This document shows, one piece after another, positions 38,512 to 49,100 of a stretch of 64,000 nt of DNA. The stretch covers positions 1-64,000 of IMG/VR virus record IMGVR_UViG_3300022188_000226; one strand, given 5' to 3'. The notes under the pieces were generated by a model, which did no database searches, was not told the DNA's origin, and saw only the letters and a program-made list of their open reading frames with translations. The DNA is from a virus. A program made the position numbers and the translations under genes. Numbering within the stretch: position 1 is the stretch's first letter; each line of letters starts with the position of its first letter.

Positions 38512-41500
38512 ATGATAGCAGCATATATTAGTGCAACTCAATTTAGGGTTGAGGAGGATCTTACTGCCGAATTTCTGCCCGGCCGAAGAATTAAAGCTGA
38601 TTGTGGTGGAGATGGCTATAAGTATTCTACAGTAACCAGTAGATCTTATTCTAATCCATATACTACAGTTACTATAGCAGAAGGAGAACTTACATCTAAC
38701 TTAATTGATGTACTGTATGGTATCGTTAATGTTGGGTCAGAAGGTTCTTTCCCGAAACATACTCATGACAGTTCTGAGGGGCAAGGTGGAGTAATATCTT
38801 TTGACGACCTTGCAGATAATGATATAGATTTTTTACAGTTGATAGACACACCATCATCATATGAGTCTAATAAGGTACTTGAAACCACTGGTTCTGGTAT
38901 AGTTTTTTCAGATAAGCTAGATAATTTTCTACAATTGACGGATACTCCTACAACCTATTCTGGGGCTGAAGGAAAATACATTATTGCTACAACTTCAGGT
39001 CTTGAATTTACAACAATTTCTGGTGGTTCTGGTTCCTCAGATGTTGAATCTTTTCTGGATTTAAACGATACACCAACAACTTATTCTGGAACTGAAGGGC
39101 AGGTCGCTACATCCACTGGCTCTGGCATAGTTTTTTCAAATATAGATGTTACAAATGTTCCTCTAGTAACAGGAGCACAAGGAATTAAAGTTGAATATAA
39201 ATCAGATAATGAAGTGTATTTTAATCCAGGATACGTTCATTTAAAAGATAGCAACTACGACACTTATGTACTAGATCAGAGAATCAGTATACAGAATACA
39301 GGCCTGGAAGCGAGCACATGGTATTTCATATATGTGGAAGAACCTGGAGTTGGTAATTTACTATCAGCTGAAAATTTTACATTTTCCAGTATAGTTCCTA
39401 CTTTAGACTATGTAAATCAAGGTTACTATAACGGATTTAAGAGGTGTGTAGGGTTTGTAGTAACAGACAGTGGTTCTGATATTATAAGGTTTGAACAAAA
39501 CGGTAGTGACTACTGGTTTGTTCCTAAAATACAAGATTTTTCTTGGGCACTTGTGTCAGATTCAATAGATGTTGCTTGTACTTCACCGTTTGGCGACTTA
39601 ATTGTACATACACGTGTTCGTGGTAGAAACGATAGTGCTACTCATACTACTTTTTTTATTGGTACTCCAGGATTAAATAACCAGACAGAACTTATTTATT
39701 CTAACCAGGATTCCAATATATTTGCAACCAGTTACCAAAGTATTCTAACAGATAGTTCTAAGCAAATCCGTATAACTGCAAATTATTATGATATTAAATT
39801 TAATTTGAATACTGCTGGTTTCCAGATGCCGAACTATATTTATGGTACCACAAATATTGTTGATAATGATTTCACTACAATTAGCGGAGTAGAATCGTCG
39901 TTCATAGCAGACACTCTGGTAAAAGAGTGGAATTTTACTACCGCCAGCGGATTTGACGAGACTTTCACATGGGATGGTGATGAAGATGATATTCTTTATT
40001 TTGAAACTATAAATGCTAATATCCCAGCTGGTTCCAATATTTGTATGCAGTTTAATAATGATATTACAAGTAATTATGGTAAGGCTTTGTTGTCCCAAGA
40101 TGGGACAGATGTTAATGCTTTCGAAACTTTTGCAGATACACATATTATTATTACCAATAGTGTTGGAATTGAGAGTAGTAAAATGACCATGTGGCTAAAG
40201 AATACTGGCCAGAAGAGAATGGGCATTACTCAGTTTGCTACAAGAAGGACTGATTACTCTGGTAAGTGGCACACAGGTACTGTGTCTCATTTTTGGGATA
40301 ATACCACTTCAAAGATTACATCTATTAAAATCTGGTCTGGGAATAATGATGTTACCGGTACTTTTAGATTGTATAAACGTGGTAAGGTGCAGCTCCCACT
40401 GCCCTCAGGAGCAGGCAGTGGTACGTCTGCTGTACAATCATTTTTGGACCTTACTGATACTCCAACAACTTATTCTGGAACTGAAGGGCAGGTTGCTACA
40501 TCTACTGGGTCTGGTATAGCTTTTACGGGTCTTTCTGGTTATGTTCCGTGGGATTTCGGTGATGGTACAATATCAGGTACTGGAGACATCTACTGTAATG
40601 ACCTTCATACAGCGAGTGGCACAGTATATATTGGTGATCTAAAACTTTCTTCCACCGATGGAGAAAATCTGTTGGTGAACGACGATCCTATAGCAGCTGA
40701 AGCACAATCTTTCTTGGACCTTACTGACACATCAACAACCTATTCTGGATCGGCAGGTCGATATTTAACAACAGCATCCAACGGAATAGAATTCTCAGAT
40801 GTTTTAGCACCATCATTTGCTGCAAAAGGAACTCAATCAATAAAAGTTGAATACAAGGACACTGATGAAGTATATTTAAATCAAGGAGTAGTACATATAA
40901 ATGACGCTTCTGTTGATGGTTATTATAAAATTTCATCTCGTTTAACAAAACAACTTACTTCTCTATCGGCCAGCGTTTGGTATTATATTTATATAAAAAA
41001 ACCAGTCACTGGGAATGAAATAACCGTTAGTGAAATAGAGTATTCAATATCTGTCCCAGAAAAAAGTCTAACAAAATTAGGATATTATCATACAACAAAC
41101 ACTGGTTGGAGGTGCATCGGTGTATTTAAAAGTGATGCTACGTCTGATGTAGAAGAATTTCATAGCCAAAATAATTTATTTATATATTCACAATCAGTCG
41201 GCCTATATGGGGCTGGTATAACAACTACATCTTTTTTTGATATTACAACAAAAGTCCCGTTTAATGAGATTTCTGTAGTATGTACATTTGATTGTGACGT
41301 TGGTGCTTCTAGCTATCCGTGGGTATATTGGAGGCCAAAAGGAACTTCTAGTACTAACTGGATTTTTAGACCATCAGTAGACGGGAGAGACACAGTAGGG
41401 CTTACTGTATATATAGACATTGATAAAAAATTCCAAATACAGTTTACAGAACAACCGGTTCAGTGGATTAATATATTTGAAAACGGATTTTATTTACCGG

Positions 41501-42759
41501 ATGAATTGTATACTGGTCCAGTTTCTTCAATACAAGAAGATGTAGTACATACTTTCACAGAATTAACGGATACTCCAACAACTTATTCTGGCGTGGAAGG
41601 AAAATATTTAAGAACAACAGCTTCAGGTGTAGATTTTGTATCACTTACTAATTTAACGGAAGTTAATGTGATTGGTATACAATCAATAAAAGTTGAATAT
41701 AAAGATGTCGATGAAATTTCTTTAGGTCGAGGAGTAGTTCATATAGATAACGGGCTAATTGAAGATTATTATAAAATTTCCTCACGTATAACAAAACAAC
41801 TTACATCACTTTTAGCAAGTACTTGGTATTATATTTATATAAAACAAACAATTTCTGGGAATGAAATAACTATAAACGAAATAGAATACTCAACATCTGT
41901 CCCAGAAAAAAGTCTAACAAAATTAGGATATTATCATACAACAAACACTGGTTGGAGATGCGTAGGTTTTATACTTTCTAATTCTTCTAATAACATACAT
42001 ATGTTTTCTAACTCTGCAAATAAATATAACTATCACCCATCAATAGCAGATAAGGAATGGACACTAGAAGCCAATAACGACCCTGTTATTACACTTACAG
42101 TTCCTTTTGGTAATATAGAAACAGAAGCTTTTTATCTTGCTCGTTCTAATGATGATACGAATGGTGATTGGTTTTTATATAATTCAATCGTTGGTACTGA
42201 TAATGCTACTTATGTATCAGCATCACATAACACGTATTTTAGATATTTAAGTACTATTACAACTTATCCATGTGATTCTAATAAACAAATTAGTTTGAAG
42301 TATAGTGTTTCTAATGAGATAGGTTATAAAGTATATACTAGGGGGTTTATTACACCTGATTTTATTTACAATGGTCCAGGTAAAATAGGTGGTACTTCTG
42401 ATGTTCAAATTTTTACGGATTTAACGGATACACCAACAACTTATTCTGGAACTGAAGGGCAGGTTGCTACATCTACTGGGTCTGGTATAGCTTTTACGGG
42501 TCTTTCTGGTTATGTTCCGTGGGATTTCGGTGATGGTACAATATCAGGTACTGGAGACATCTACTGTAATGACCTTCATACAGCGAGTGGCACAGTATAT
42601 ATTGGTGATCTAAAACTTTCTTCCGCCGGTGGAAATATGCTTGTAGATGATGAGCCTATGGCATTTTCTAAAGATAATATTATTTTAACCTCACCAAACG
42701 GCAGTAAGTTTAAAATTAAAGTGGATGATAGTGGTAATTTAAGTACAGAGGCTATTTAA
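38512..42759 (+). CDS. Tail fibre with 'DLTDTPTTYSG' repeats
   Basis: A 1415-aa protein with AGGGGAATAATAA before ATG. The tail-fibre repeat 'FLDLTDTPTTYSG...' or a close variant occurs near residues 106, 141, 181, 643, 735, 1016 and 1303. It is known from fibres of large myoviruses, usually followed by a 'G...GIxF' strand. Between these lie three copies of a larger module opening 'IKVEYKxxDEV(Y/S)' near residues 224, 775 and 1056, each containing 'YYIYI' and 'RC(V/I)GF' strands. Residues ~643-710 and ~1303-1370 are encoded by a perfect 192-bp duplication. The stop overlaps the next start. This is the best fibre candidate in the window. Confidence 0.7.
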   Translation: MIAAYISATQFRVEEDLTAEFLPGRRIKADCGGDGYKYSTVTSRSYSNPYTTVTIAEGELTSNLIDVLYGIVNVGSEGSFPKHTHDSSEGQGGVISFDDLADNDIDFLQLIDTPSSYESNKVLETTGSGIVFSDKLDNFLQLTDTPTTYSGAEGKYIIATTSGLEFTTISGGSGSSDVESFLDLNDTPTTYSGTEGQVATSTGSGIVFSNIDVTNVPLVTGAQGIKVEYKSDNEVYFNPGYVHLKDSNYDTYVLDQRISIQNTGLEASTWYFIYVEEPGVGNLLSAENFTFSSIVPTLDYVNQGYYNGFKRCVGFVVTDSGSDIIRFEQNGSDYWFVPKIQDFSWALVSDSIDVACTSPFGDLIVHTRVRGRNDSATHTTFFIGTPGLNNQTELIYSNQDSNIFATSYQSILTDSSKQIRITANYYDIKFNLNTAGFQMPNYIYGTTNIVDNDFTTISGVESSFIADTLVKEWNFTTASGFDETFTWDGDEDDILYFETINANIPAGSNICMQFNNDITSNYGKALLSQDGTDVNAFETFADTHIIITNSVGIESSKMTMWLKNTGQKRMGITQFATRRTDYSGKWHTGTVSHFWDNTTSKITSIKIWSGNNDVTGTFRLYKRGKVQLPLPSGAGSGTSAVQSFLDLTDTPTTYSGTEGQVATSTGSGIAFTGLSGYVPWDFGDGTISGTGDIYCNDLHTASGTVYIGDLKLSSTDGENLLVNDDPIAAEAQSFLDLTDTSTTYSGSAGRYLTTASNGIEFSDVLAPSFAAKGTQSIKVEYKDTDEVYLNQGVVHINDASVDGYYKISSRLTKQLTSLSASVWYYIYIKKPVTGNEITVSEIEYSISVPEKSLTKLGYYHTTNTGWRCIGVFKSDATSDVEEFHSQNNLFIYSQSVGLYGAGITTTSFFDITTKVPFNEISVVCTFDCDVGASSYPWVYWRPKGTSSTNWIFRPSVDGRDTVGLTVYIDIDKKFQIQFTEQPVQWINIFENGFYLPDELYTGPVSSIQEDVVHTFTELTDTPTTYSGVEGKYLRTTASGVDFVSLTNLTEVNVIGIQSIKVEYKDVDEISLGRGVVHIDNGLIEDYYKISSRITKQLTSLLASTWYYIYIKQTISGNEITINEIEYSTSVPEKSLTKLGYYHTTNTGWRCVGFILSNSSNNIHMFSNSANKYNYHPSIADKEWTLEANNDPVITLTVPFGNIETEAFYLARSNDDTNGDWFLYNSIVGTDNATYVSASHNTYFRYLSTITTYPCDSNKQISLKYSVSNEIGYKVYTRGFITPDFIYNGPGKIGGTSDVQIFTDLTDTPTTYSGTEGQVATSTGSGIAFTGLSGYVPWDFGDGTISGTGDIYCNDLHTASGTVYIGDLKLSSAGGNMLVDDEPMAFSKDNIILTSPNGSKFKIKVDDSGNLSTEAI
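40462..40653 (+). repeat. 192-bp direct repeat, copy 1
   Basis: Identical by eye to 42433-42624 inside the same fibre gene, starting at CCAACAACTT and ending at ACTTTCTTCC. It encodes the fibre repeat plus 'GYVPWDFGDGTISGTGD' and following residues. A shorter related copy lies near 39070. Perfect identity at DNA level implies a recent duplication or gene conversion. Confidence 0.85.
42433..42624 (+). repeat. 192-bp direct repeat, copy 2
   Basis: Second copy of the 40462-40653 repeat, in the same reading frame near the C-terminus of the fibre. Flanking bases differ at once on both sides, so the duplicated block is sharply bounded. Confidence 0.85.
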
Positions 42760-43532
42760 TGTCAAACGCGTGGTATGATATAGGTAGTTGGCAGTGGACG
42801 GATAATAACGATGATCAGTGGGGGTTTTCCACTGGTCTTGCAGCGGAAGGTCTAGTTCAAATATGGACAGACAATAAATACGTCTATGCAGCCACTTCTA
42901 GTGGTTTAGCAATAGTTGATATAGAATTAGAGCAGCAGATATCTTTTGCAACTAATCGAGAAGGTTACACTACAGTATGGACAGATGATGAGAAGATTTT
43001 AGTTGGGAGTTCTAGGGGTATAAAGGTTATGGACAAGGAAAATGTTGGACCAGAAGAAGTTTTTTTGTATTTACAGGATTACGCAAGAACACCCGATATT
43101 ACCAGTGAAGACGTTAGATACATACACGGCAATGAAAACAAATTGATTTGTTGTACTGCTGAAGGTGTTGATGTTTTTTGGAGAAACTCTACAGGTTATA
43201 GAGTATACACAGAATTGTCGGGGGCTAAGAAATGTTTTGCAACTCCTAATAATTATTTTTATTACACTGTATCAGGTACATCTGTTTCTGGTACACCACC
43301 ATGGTATATATGCAGATTAAATGATGTTACAAGTAATTGGAATGAGCCAGATGTAACATACACAACCGGTAGTGGGTTCTTGGTAGATGCTGCTTGTCTA
43401 AATGATTTTTATGTAACAGAACACACTTCTATTAGTGGTATGAACAATACATTGTTTGTAGCCACAGATGCTGGTGTTTATGTATATGATGAGGGTGCAG
43501 ACCGATACGCGGTCTACACTACTGTTTCTTAG
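42759..43532 (+). CDS. Beta-propeller-like virion protein
   Basis: A 257-aa protein whose ATG overlaps the fibre stop (TAATG). It has several blade-like strands of the 'x-VYAATSSGLAIVDIE', 'KILVGSSRGIKVMDKE', 'NTLFVATDAGVYVYDE' kind, spaced about 45 residues apart, as in sensor-type propeller repeats. No catalytic motif and no signal peptide are seen. It lies between the fibre and the DUF2341/LamG protein and probably belongs to the same fibre or tip assembly. The fold call is moderate; the role is inferred. Confidence 0.55.
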   Translation: MSNAWYDIGSWQWTDNNDDQWGFSTGLAAEGLVQIWTDNKYVYAATSSGLAIVDIELEQQISFATNREGYTTVWTDDEKILVGSSRGIKVMDKENVGPEEVFLYLQDYARTPDITSEDVRYIHGNENKLICCTAEGVDVFWRNSTGYRVYTELSGAKKCFATPNNYFYYTVSGTSVSGTPPWYICRLNDVTSNWNEPDVTYTTGSGFLVDAACLNDFYVTEHTSISGMNNTLFVATDAGVYVYDEGADRYAVYTTVS

Positions 43533-43540
43533 GAGGTTAT

Positions 43541-45877
43541 ATGGCTTGGCTCTCAAATTTTAGTAACAGATTAAAATTAACAATACCTGCAGACGGTGTT
43601 GATAGTAGTCTTACAGATTTTCCAGTAATGATAAACCTTTCTTCTTCTTCAGGAAAAACTGGAGCTGATGTCACACCTGTTTTCGATGAATTAGGAGACG
43701 ATCATCAAAAAAGATTTGCTATTACAGAAAATGACGGTACAACTCAATGTTATATAGAAATAGAATATTGGGATGCTACGGAGGAGAGAGCTATTTTATG
43801 GACGAAAATTCCTACTATTTATTCTTCTGTTGATACAGATATTTATTTTTACTGGGATTCAGCTGCTAGTGGGAATACTGCTTACGTTGGAGATACCGGA
43901 GATACTCCAGCACAAAATGTTTGGGATGATAATTTTAAACTTGTAATGCATATGGCACAAGATCCTTCAGGAGGTTCAGGATGTATGAAAGATTCTACTA
44001 TTAATTCTAATCATGGGACTCCTGGTGGTGGCATGGTTTCTGCTGATTTGGTTGATGGTAAAGTTGGGAAAGCTATTGATTTCGACCCAACAGACGATTA
44101 TATCAATATTGGTGCACTTAATACACTTAATGGTCAGACAAGTGTCACTTGGGAAGCGGTTGCTAAAAATAATGCTGATTCTGCTGATCGAGTAATAGCT
44201 GGGAGATGGGCTGCTGATAGTCAATTTCAATTATGGATGGATTCAGGAAACAATAAATGGCAGGGTATAGTTAGAGATGGTGTAGGCGGTGAGTTGAAGC
44301 TGGAGCCTGGACTGGTTGGACCATCTGGTGTTTATCAATATATTGTAATGATTTTAAATGGCCAAAATTTAAATCTGTATGTTGATGTCGTTAATGGTGG
44401 CTCTATAAACAGCACAGCATTTACTACACTAAATTCTGGGTCAAGTGGAGATATTTATGTTGGTGCTGATCAAGACGATGAGCATCATTTTAATGATGCT
44501 ATAGATGAAGTCCGCATTTCCAATACAGCCCGCTCAGTTGACTGGATAAAAGCAACTTACTATAGTAATTGGGATGATTTCATAGTATTTCAACAAGAAG
44601 TAGAAACAAATTGGCTTTCTGACTGGGCAAAAAGAATAAAATTAACAATTGATAAAGATAAAATTGATAGTGTTTTGGTTGATTTTCCTATAAATATAAC
44701 GCTGTCTTCAGATACTGGAATAACAAACACCGATGTTACAGATGTTTTTACAACAATTAGTGGTAGTTCTAAAAAAATAGCCATAACAACAAGTGATGGT
44801 ATAACACAGTGTCCAGTTGAAATAGAAAGATGGGATGAAGGGGTAGAACAAGCAAATTTATGGACAAAAGTTCCAATAGTTGATTCCAATGAAAACACTG
44901 TTTTGTATTTGTATTATGACAGTTCAAAAAGTGATAATGATTCTTATGTGGGAGATACGGGGAGTACTCCAGCACAAAATGTTTGGGATGATAATTTCAA
45001 GCTTGTGATGCACATGTCCCAGGACCCAAATGGAGATGTTGCCGACGCAATAAAAGATTCTACTAGTGGTGTTAATCATGGAACTCCAGCTGGAGGTATG
45101 ACTTCAGTTGATATAGTTGATGGTAAAATTGGTAAGGCTATAGATTTTGACGGTAATGATGATTCCATAGCTACAACTGCGAGTGTTGCTTTTAACGGGG
45201 TGGCTACCATCGATATGTGTATAAAGTTAACTCAGCCAGCATCAATCAGAGGAATAAGCATGAGTTTAACTAATGTTTTTTATACACATAGTGCTAATGA
45301 TTTTATTTATTTTCATGGTACTAGCGATTATTTCAGAATATCAATAACAACAGTAGAGTGTCAGTTGTCCATAGTGTATGATGGTGATACAAGCACAAGT
45401 AGAGTGTGTTGTAATGGGGTGTTTTATGACATAACCCAACAACCAGGACCTACTCACGATATCAGTGCTTGGAGTGGTTATATAACTGGGCATATAAATA
45501 GTAATATTACTAATATGAGTGGTACAATAGATGAGGTTCGTCAGTCTGATATTGTAAGATCAGATGCATGGATAAAAGCAACTTATCACAGTAATTGGGA
45601 TGAACTAGTCAGTTTCGGTGCCGAACAAGAAATGCCAACACATTACTACTATGGATATATTACAGAGGGTGGTGCCCCTGTTAGTAGGACGGTTAGTTTA
45701 TATAATAGAAGTACTGGGGAACTAGTATCTAACACAATTTCCAATGTTAGTACGGGTTATTATTATTTGACCACACCAATGAGTGGGGAGCATTTTATAG
45801 TAGCTATAGATGATGATGCTGGAAAAGATTACAACGCATTGATACTTGATAAATTATTGCCGCGGGGAATAGAATAA
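43541..45877 (+). CDS. Virion adhesin with two DUF2341-LamG units
   Basis: A 778-aa protein with AGGAGG before ATG. It has two tandem units, each a DUF2341-like domain ('RLKLTIPADGVDSSLTDFPV' and 'RIKLTIDKDKIDSVLVDFPI') followed by a LamG-like domain. Both units contain 'AQNVWDDNFKLVMHM' and later 'VDGK(V/I)GKAIDFD'. The duplication is still visible in DNA (a near-identical block at 43905 and 44966). Both units end with 'IDEVR'-'WIKATY(Y/H)SNWD'. The last ~85 residues match the C-terminal module of the protein at 34872-38498. This is a known adhesin/lectin-like combination; glycan binding is inferred. Confidence 0.65.
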   Translation: MAWLSNFSNRLKLTIPADGVDSSLTDFPVMINLSSSSGKTGADVTPVFDELGDDHQKRFAITENDGTTQCYIEIEYWDATEERAILWTKIPTIYSSVDTDIYFYWDSAASGNTAYVGDTGDTPAQNVWDDNFKLVMHMAQDPSGGSGCMKDSTINSNHGTPGGGMVSADLVDGKVGKAIDFDPTDDYINIGALNTLNGQTSVTWEAVAKNNADSADRVIAGRWAADSQFQLWMDSGNNKWQGIVRDGVGGELKLEPGLVGPSGVYQYIVMILNGQNLNLYVDVVNGGSINSTAFTTLNSGSSGDIYVGADQDDEHHFNDAIDEVRISNTARSVDWIKATYYSNWDDFIVFQQEVETNWLSDWAKRIKLTIDKDKIDSVLVDFPINITLSSDTGITNTDVTDVFTTISGSSKKIAITTSDGITQCPVEIERWDEGVEQANLWTKVPIVDSNENTVLYLYYDSSKSDNDSYVGDTGSTPAQNVWDDNFKLVMHMSQDPNGDVADAIKDSTSGVNHGTPAGGMTSVDIVDGKIGKAIDFDGNDDSIATTASVAFNGVATIDMCIKLTQPASIRGISMSLTNVFYTHSANDFIYFHGTSDYFRISITTVECQLSIVYDGDTSTSRVCCNGVFYDITQQPGPTHDISAWSGYITGHINSNITNMSGTIDEVRQSDIVRSDAWIKATYHSNWDELVSFGAEQEMPTHYYYGYITEGGAPVSRTVSLYNRSTGELVSNTISNVSTGYYYLTTPMSGEHFIVAIDDDAGKDYNALILDKLLPRGIE

Positions 45878-46197
45878 TGCCAAATAATTTTAATTTTACT
45901 GAGACAGGATACGATCCTTCCAATTATAATTTCAATTTTGGGTACACTGTACCTACTTTAAGGATTTTGGCTGGTGCAAGTAAGAATTTTTCTTCCATAT
46001 GGGCAGACCCAACAGCTAATATTGAAACAGCGAGAATGTATATAGGGTCAAGAGGACCAGGAGCAGCCTTTTCTGTAGTGGCTTTGGCAAACGGAGTGCT
46101 AGTGGATAGTTATACAATAGATAAGGAAGGAGAACATGGAGAACTTTTAGATAGTGAAGATATAGTAGACATTAATGTAAGCATAGCAGGACTATAA
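45877..46197 (+). CDS. Small virion protein related to N-terminus of the next gene
   Basis: A 106-aa protein with TAATG overlaps at both ends. Its first 30 residues ('NFNFTETGYDPSNYNFNF') match the style of the downstream 1394-aa protein ('PFNFSKSGYSSPSS'), suggesting a common docking peptide. The rest is a compact beta-rich region without motif. Function unknown. Confidence 0.5.
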   Translation: MPNNFNFTETGYDPSNYNFNFGYTVPTLRILAGASKNFSSIWADPTANIETARMYIGSRGPGAAFSVVALANGVLVDSYTIDKEGEHGELLDSEDIVDINVSIAGL

Positions 46198-49100
46198 TGA
46201 GTAATGAGTACTTACCACCAATAGGAACAAGACTACCTTTTAATTTTTCTAAAAGTGGATATTCATCTCCTAGTAGTACTTCTACACACTTTAATTTTAC
46301 TCCACAAGGTAATTTTGGTGTTTTAAAGGCTGCAGTTAATGTATTACAACCGTACTGGTATGAAACTTATACTTATTCTAAAGAATGTCCTAAATATGTA
46401 ATAGGGTATGGCCCTGGTGGTATACAAATTATCAAGGGGCGTTGTATATTTGGTGGTATCAGGGATCTTCAAGGTATAATTATAGGTCAACCTAAGGGCT
46501 ATACAGAAGGGAGTTTACCTGCTTACATAAACAGTGTAATAGCTTCCGGTGTAGGTAATTTGTCTTCTCGTTGTCTGGCTGTAAAACCACAAGATTTGAC
46601 AGCTTATATAGATAAACACGGTCCTGAAGATTTGGGTGGTGAGATTATTCCAGAAAAGTGGAAGGATACTGGTAGTTTACCTGTGTTTGTAGGAGCTCAT
46701 GCTCCTAGAGATATCGCAGCGTGGATAGATGTACATTGTCCAGGCGATCTTGGCGGTGTTTTAGAAGGTATAAAACGTAAAAGTAGTGGTAATTTGGGAA
46801 TGACTTTGGGTGGTACACATACCCCTGTTAGTTTGAGAATGACACTAGAGGATACCCATTTTCCAGAAAATGTACGTGCGTCAATTAAAGCGTGGCAGAA
46901 AGATTTTGTTACTCTTAGTGCTTTTTTAGATGGTTTTAAAAATCGTAGTAGTCAGTTGTTTCCTGCTATGGTTGGGATACATGATCCGATTAATCTTAGT
47001 TCATCAATACGTATGTGGGGTGGTGGTTCTACAGACTTACTTGGGTCATTGAAGTCGTGGGTATCGAGTGACTTGGGAGCACAAATAGATGAGCATCAAT
47101 GGGTAGGGCTTAAAGCTAAGATTGGTGGTTCTGGTAAGGGTAGAGAGGATTTTCCTGCCATACTTATTGTGGATAAGTACAAGGGGTTTAAAGTTCTAAG
47201 TGGTTATATAGATACGCATTGCCCAACAGACCTTAGTTTAAGTATTACAGGGGTTAAGTCGTCTTCTAAAGATTTGGGCGGTTTAATGCATAGTTGGCAC
47301 GAAAGGTGTTTTGGTGGTTTAATCGATACACACGGACCAAGGAATCTTGGTTCAGTTATTCGTGGTTGGTTTTCAGATGTAAATAATTTGGGAGCTGCTA
47401 TTAAAGTGTGGCGTTCTGGTACTAAAGACCTTGGTAGTTATATAGATATGCATTTACCAGTGGATTTAGGTTCAGACGTTGGTATGCATGCTCCATCTAA
47501 CCTTTTTGCGTCTGCAGATAGTCATAAGTATGAAGAGTTGTGGATTATATTACGTACATGGCATCGCGGTATTCAAGTTGACTTACATTCGTACATTAGA
47601 GGTTGGCAAGACGGAAACATTTCTGCTACATTAGGTGCTCATAATCCTAGAGATCTTAGGGTGTACATGAGAGCTTGGCAACGTGAAGTTTTTTTAGATT
47701 TTCCTGCCAATATTTATGGTTGGCAACAAGGTCAAGATATTAGAGCAGAAATTGATGCTCATTCTCCAAGGGATATCAAATTTATAATTAGAGGTTGGAA
47801 GCGTGAAGCTCAGAAAGATCTTTCTGCCGCATTTTGGGGTTGGGAACAAAGAGGTTTGTCTGCTTATTTATTTCCACACCCATACCACGATTTACTAGCA
47901 GTAATTAGACCATGGTACCGTGGTTTAAGTGGTGCTCTTGCCGCTCAGTTAAGGGTATGGCAGGATGGTAATCTGTCTGCCATCTCTGCTGGTCACGTGT
48001 GGGGAGTGTTGACAGCAAAAGTATTACCTCACCCACCACCACCATTACCAGCAACTATTCGTGGATGGCAACGAGATTTACAACAAAATTTACTAGCAAA
48101 TACTTATGGTTGGGGTAAGGGGGATATTAGTGGTACTGTAGGGGCTCACCAGTGGAATATGTTGACTGTTATAATGAAAGGAGTATTCCTTGGTGCAGAG
48201 AGGGATATTACTGGTAGTATGTATGGCTGGGATCGTGGAAACCTTGGCGTTATAATTGATAAGCATAGTCCTAGAGACTTGGGTATATTATTAAAAGGCG
48301 TGGTTTTAGGAGTAACTACAGACCTTTCTGCTAATTTCTGGGGTTGGGAAGAGAGGTGTTTGGGTGTAACCACAAAAGGCGGGCATTTACCTAGAAATCT
48401 TATTGCACACGTACGTATATGTCAAAGGGATTACCTAGATTTGTCTTCTAATATGCATGGTTGGGCTGAGATTGATCTTGGGGCTATTGCAAGTGGACAT
48501 TTACCAGGAGAAATACCTGCTACGATCAGGTCTTGGTATAGGGGAAACACCAAGGATTTGGTTGGGCTAATTTACGGTTGGCAAGATGGAGATTTGGGGG
48601 GTATTATAGGCGGGCATTCACCTGAAAATTTAAGGGGTATCATTAAGGTTTCTGAGAGAACGTTCCGGTTATTTCCAGCTAGTATCTGGGGTTGGAAAAC
48701 TAAAGATCTTAGTATGACTTTAGGAGGTACACATGCCCCTGTCGATTTACAGGCTTACGTAGATGTAGCACAGCGTAAAACTAGATTACTTAATGCCCTT
48801 ATACGTGGTTGGCAGCGGTTAGACTTGTCGGCTTTTATTAATGTTGTACATCTATATGATTTATCAGCAGTGTTGCAATCTATACCACCAAAAAATTTGC
48901 CGGCGTATTTAAAAGTACGGCCACAAAGCACACTTTCAGCCAATACTTACGGTTGGGGAATGCTTAATTTAGGTGCAGTAATCATTAGAATTTATGATGT
49001 AGCTCTACCTGCTAAAATTCATGGCAGAGATGATATGTTTAGTAATCTTCAGGCAAAATTGAGAGGTGTAGGTACTTCTGTAGTAAGAAACCTCACTTCT

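Noticed and set aside
38512-42759. CRISPR array from repeated segments
   Set aside because: Repeats are long, in frame, unevenly spaced and encode tail-fibre motifs; no short regular repeat-spacer pattern exists anywhere in the window.
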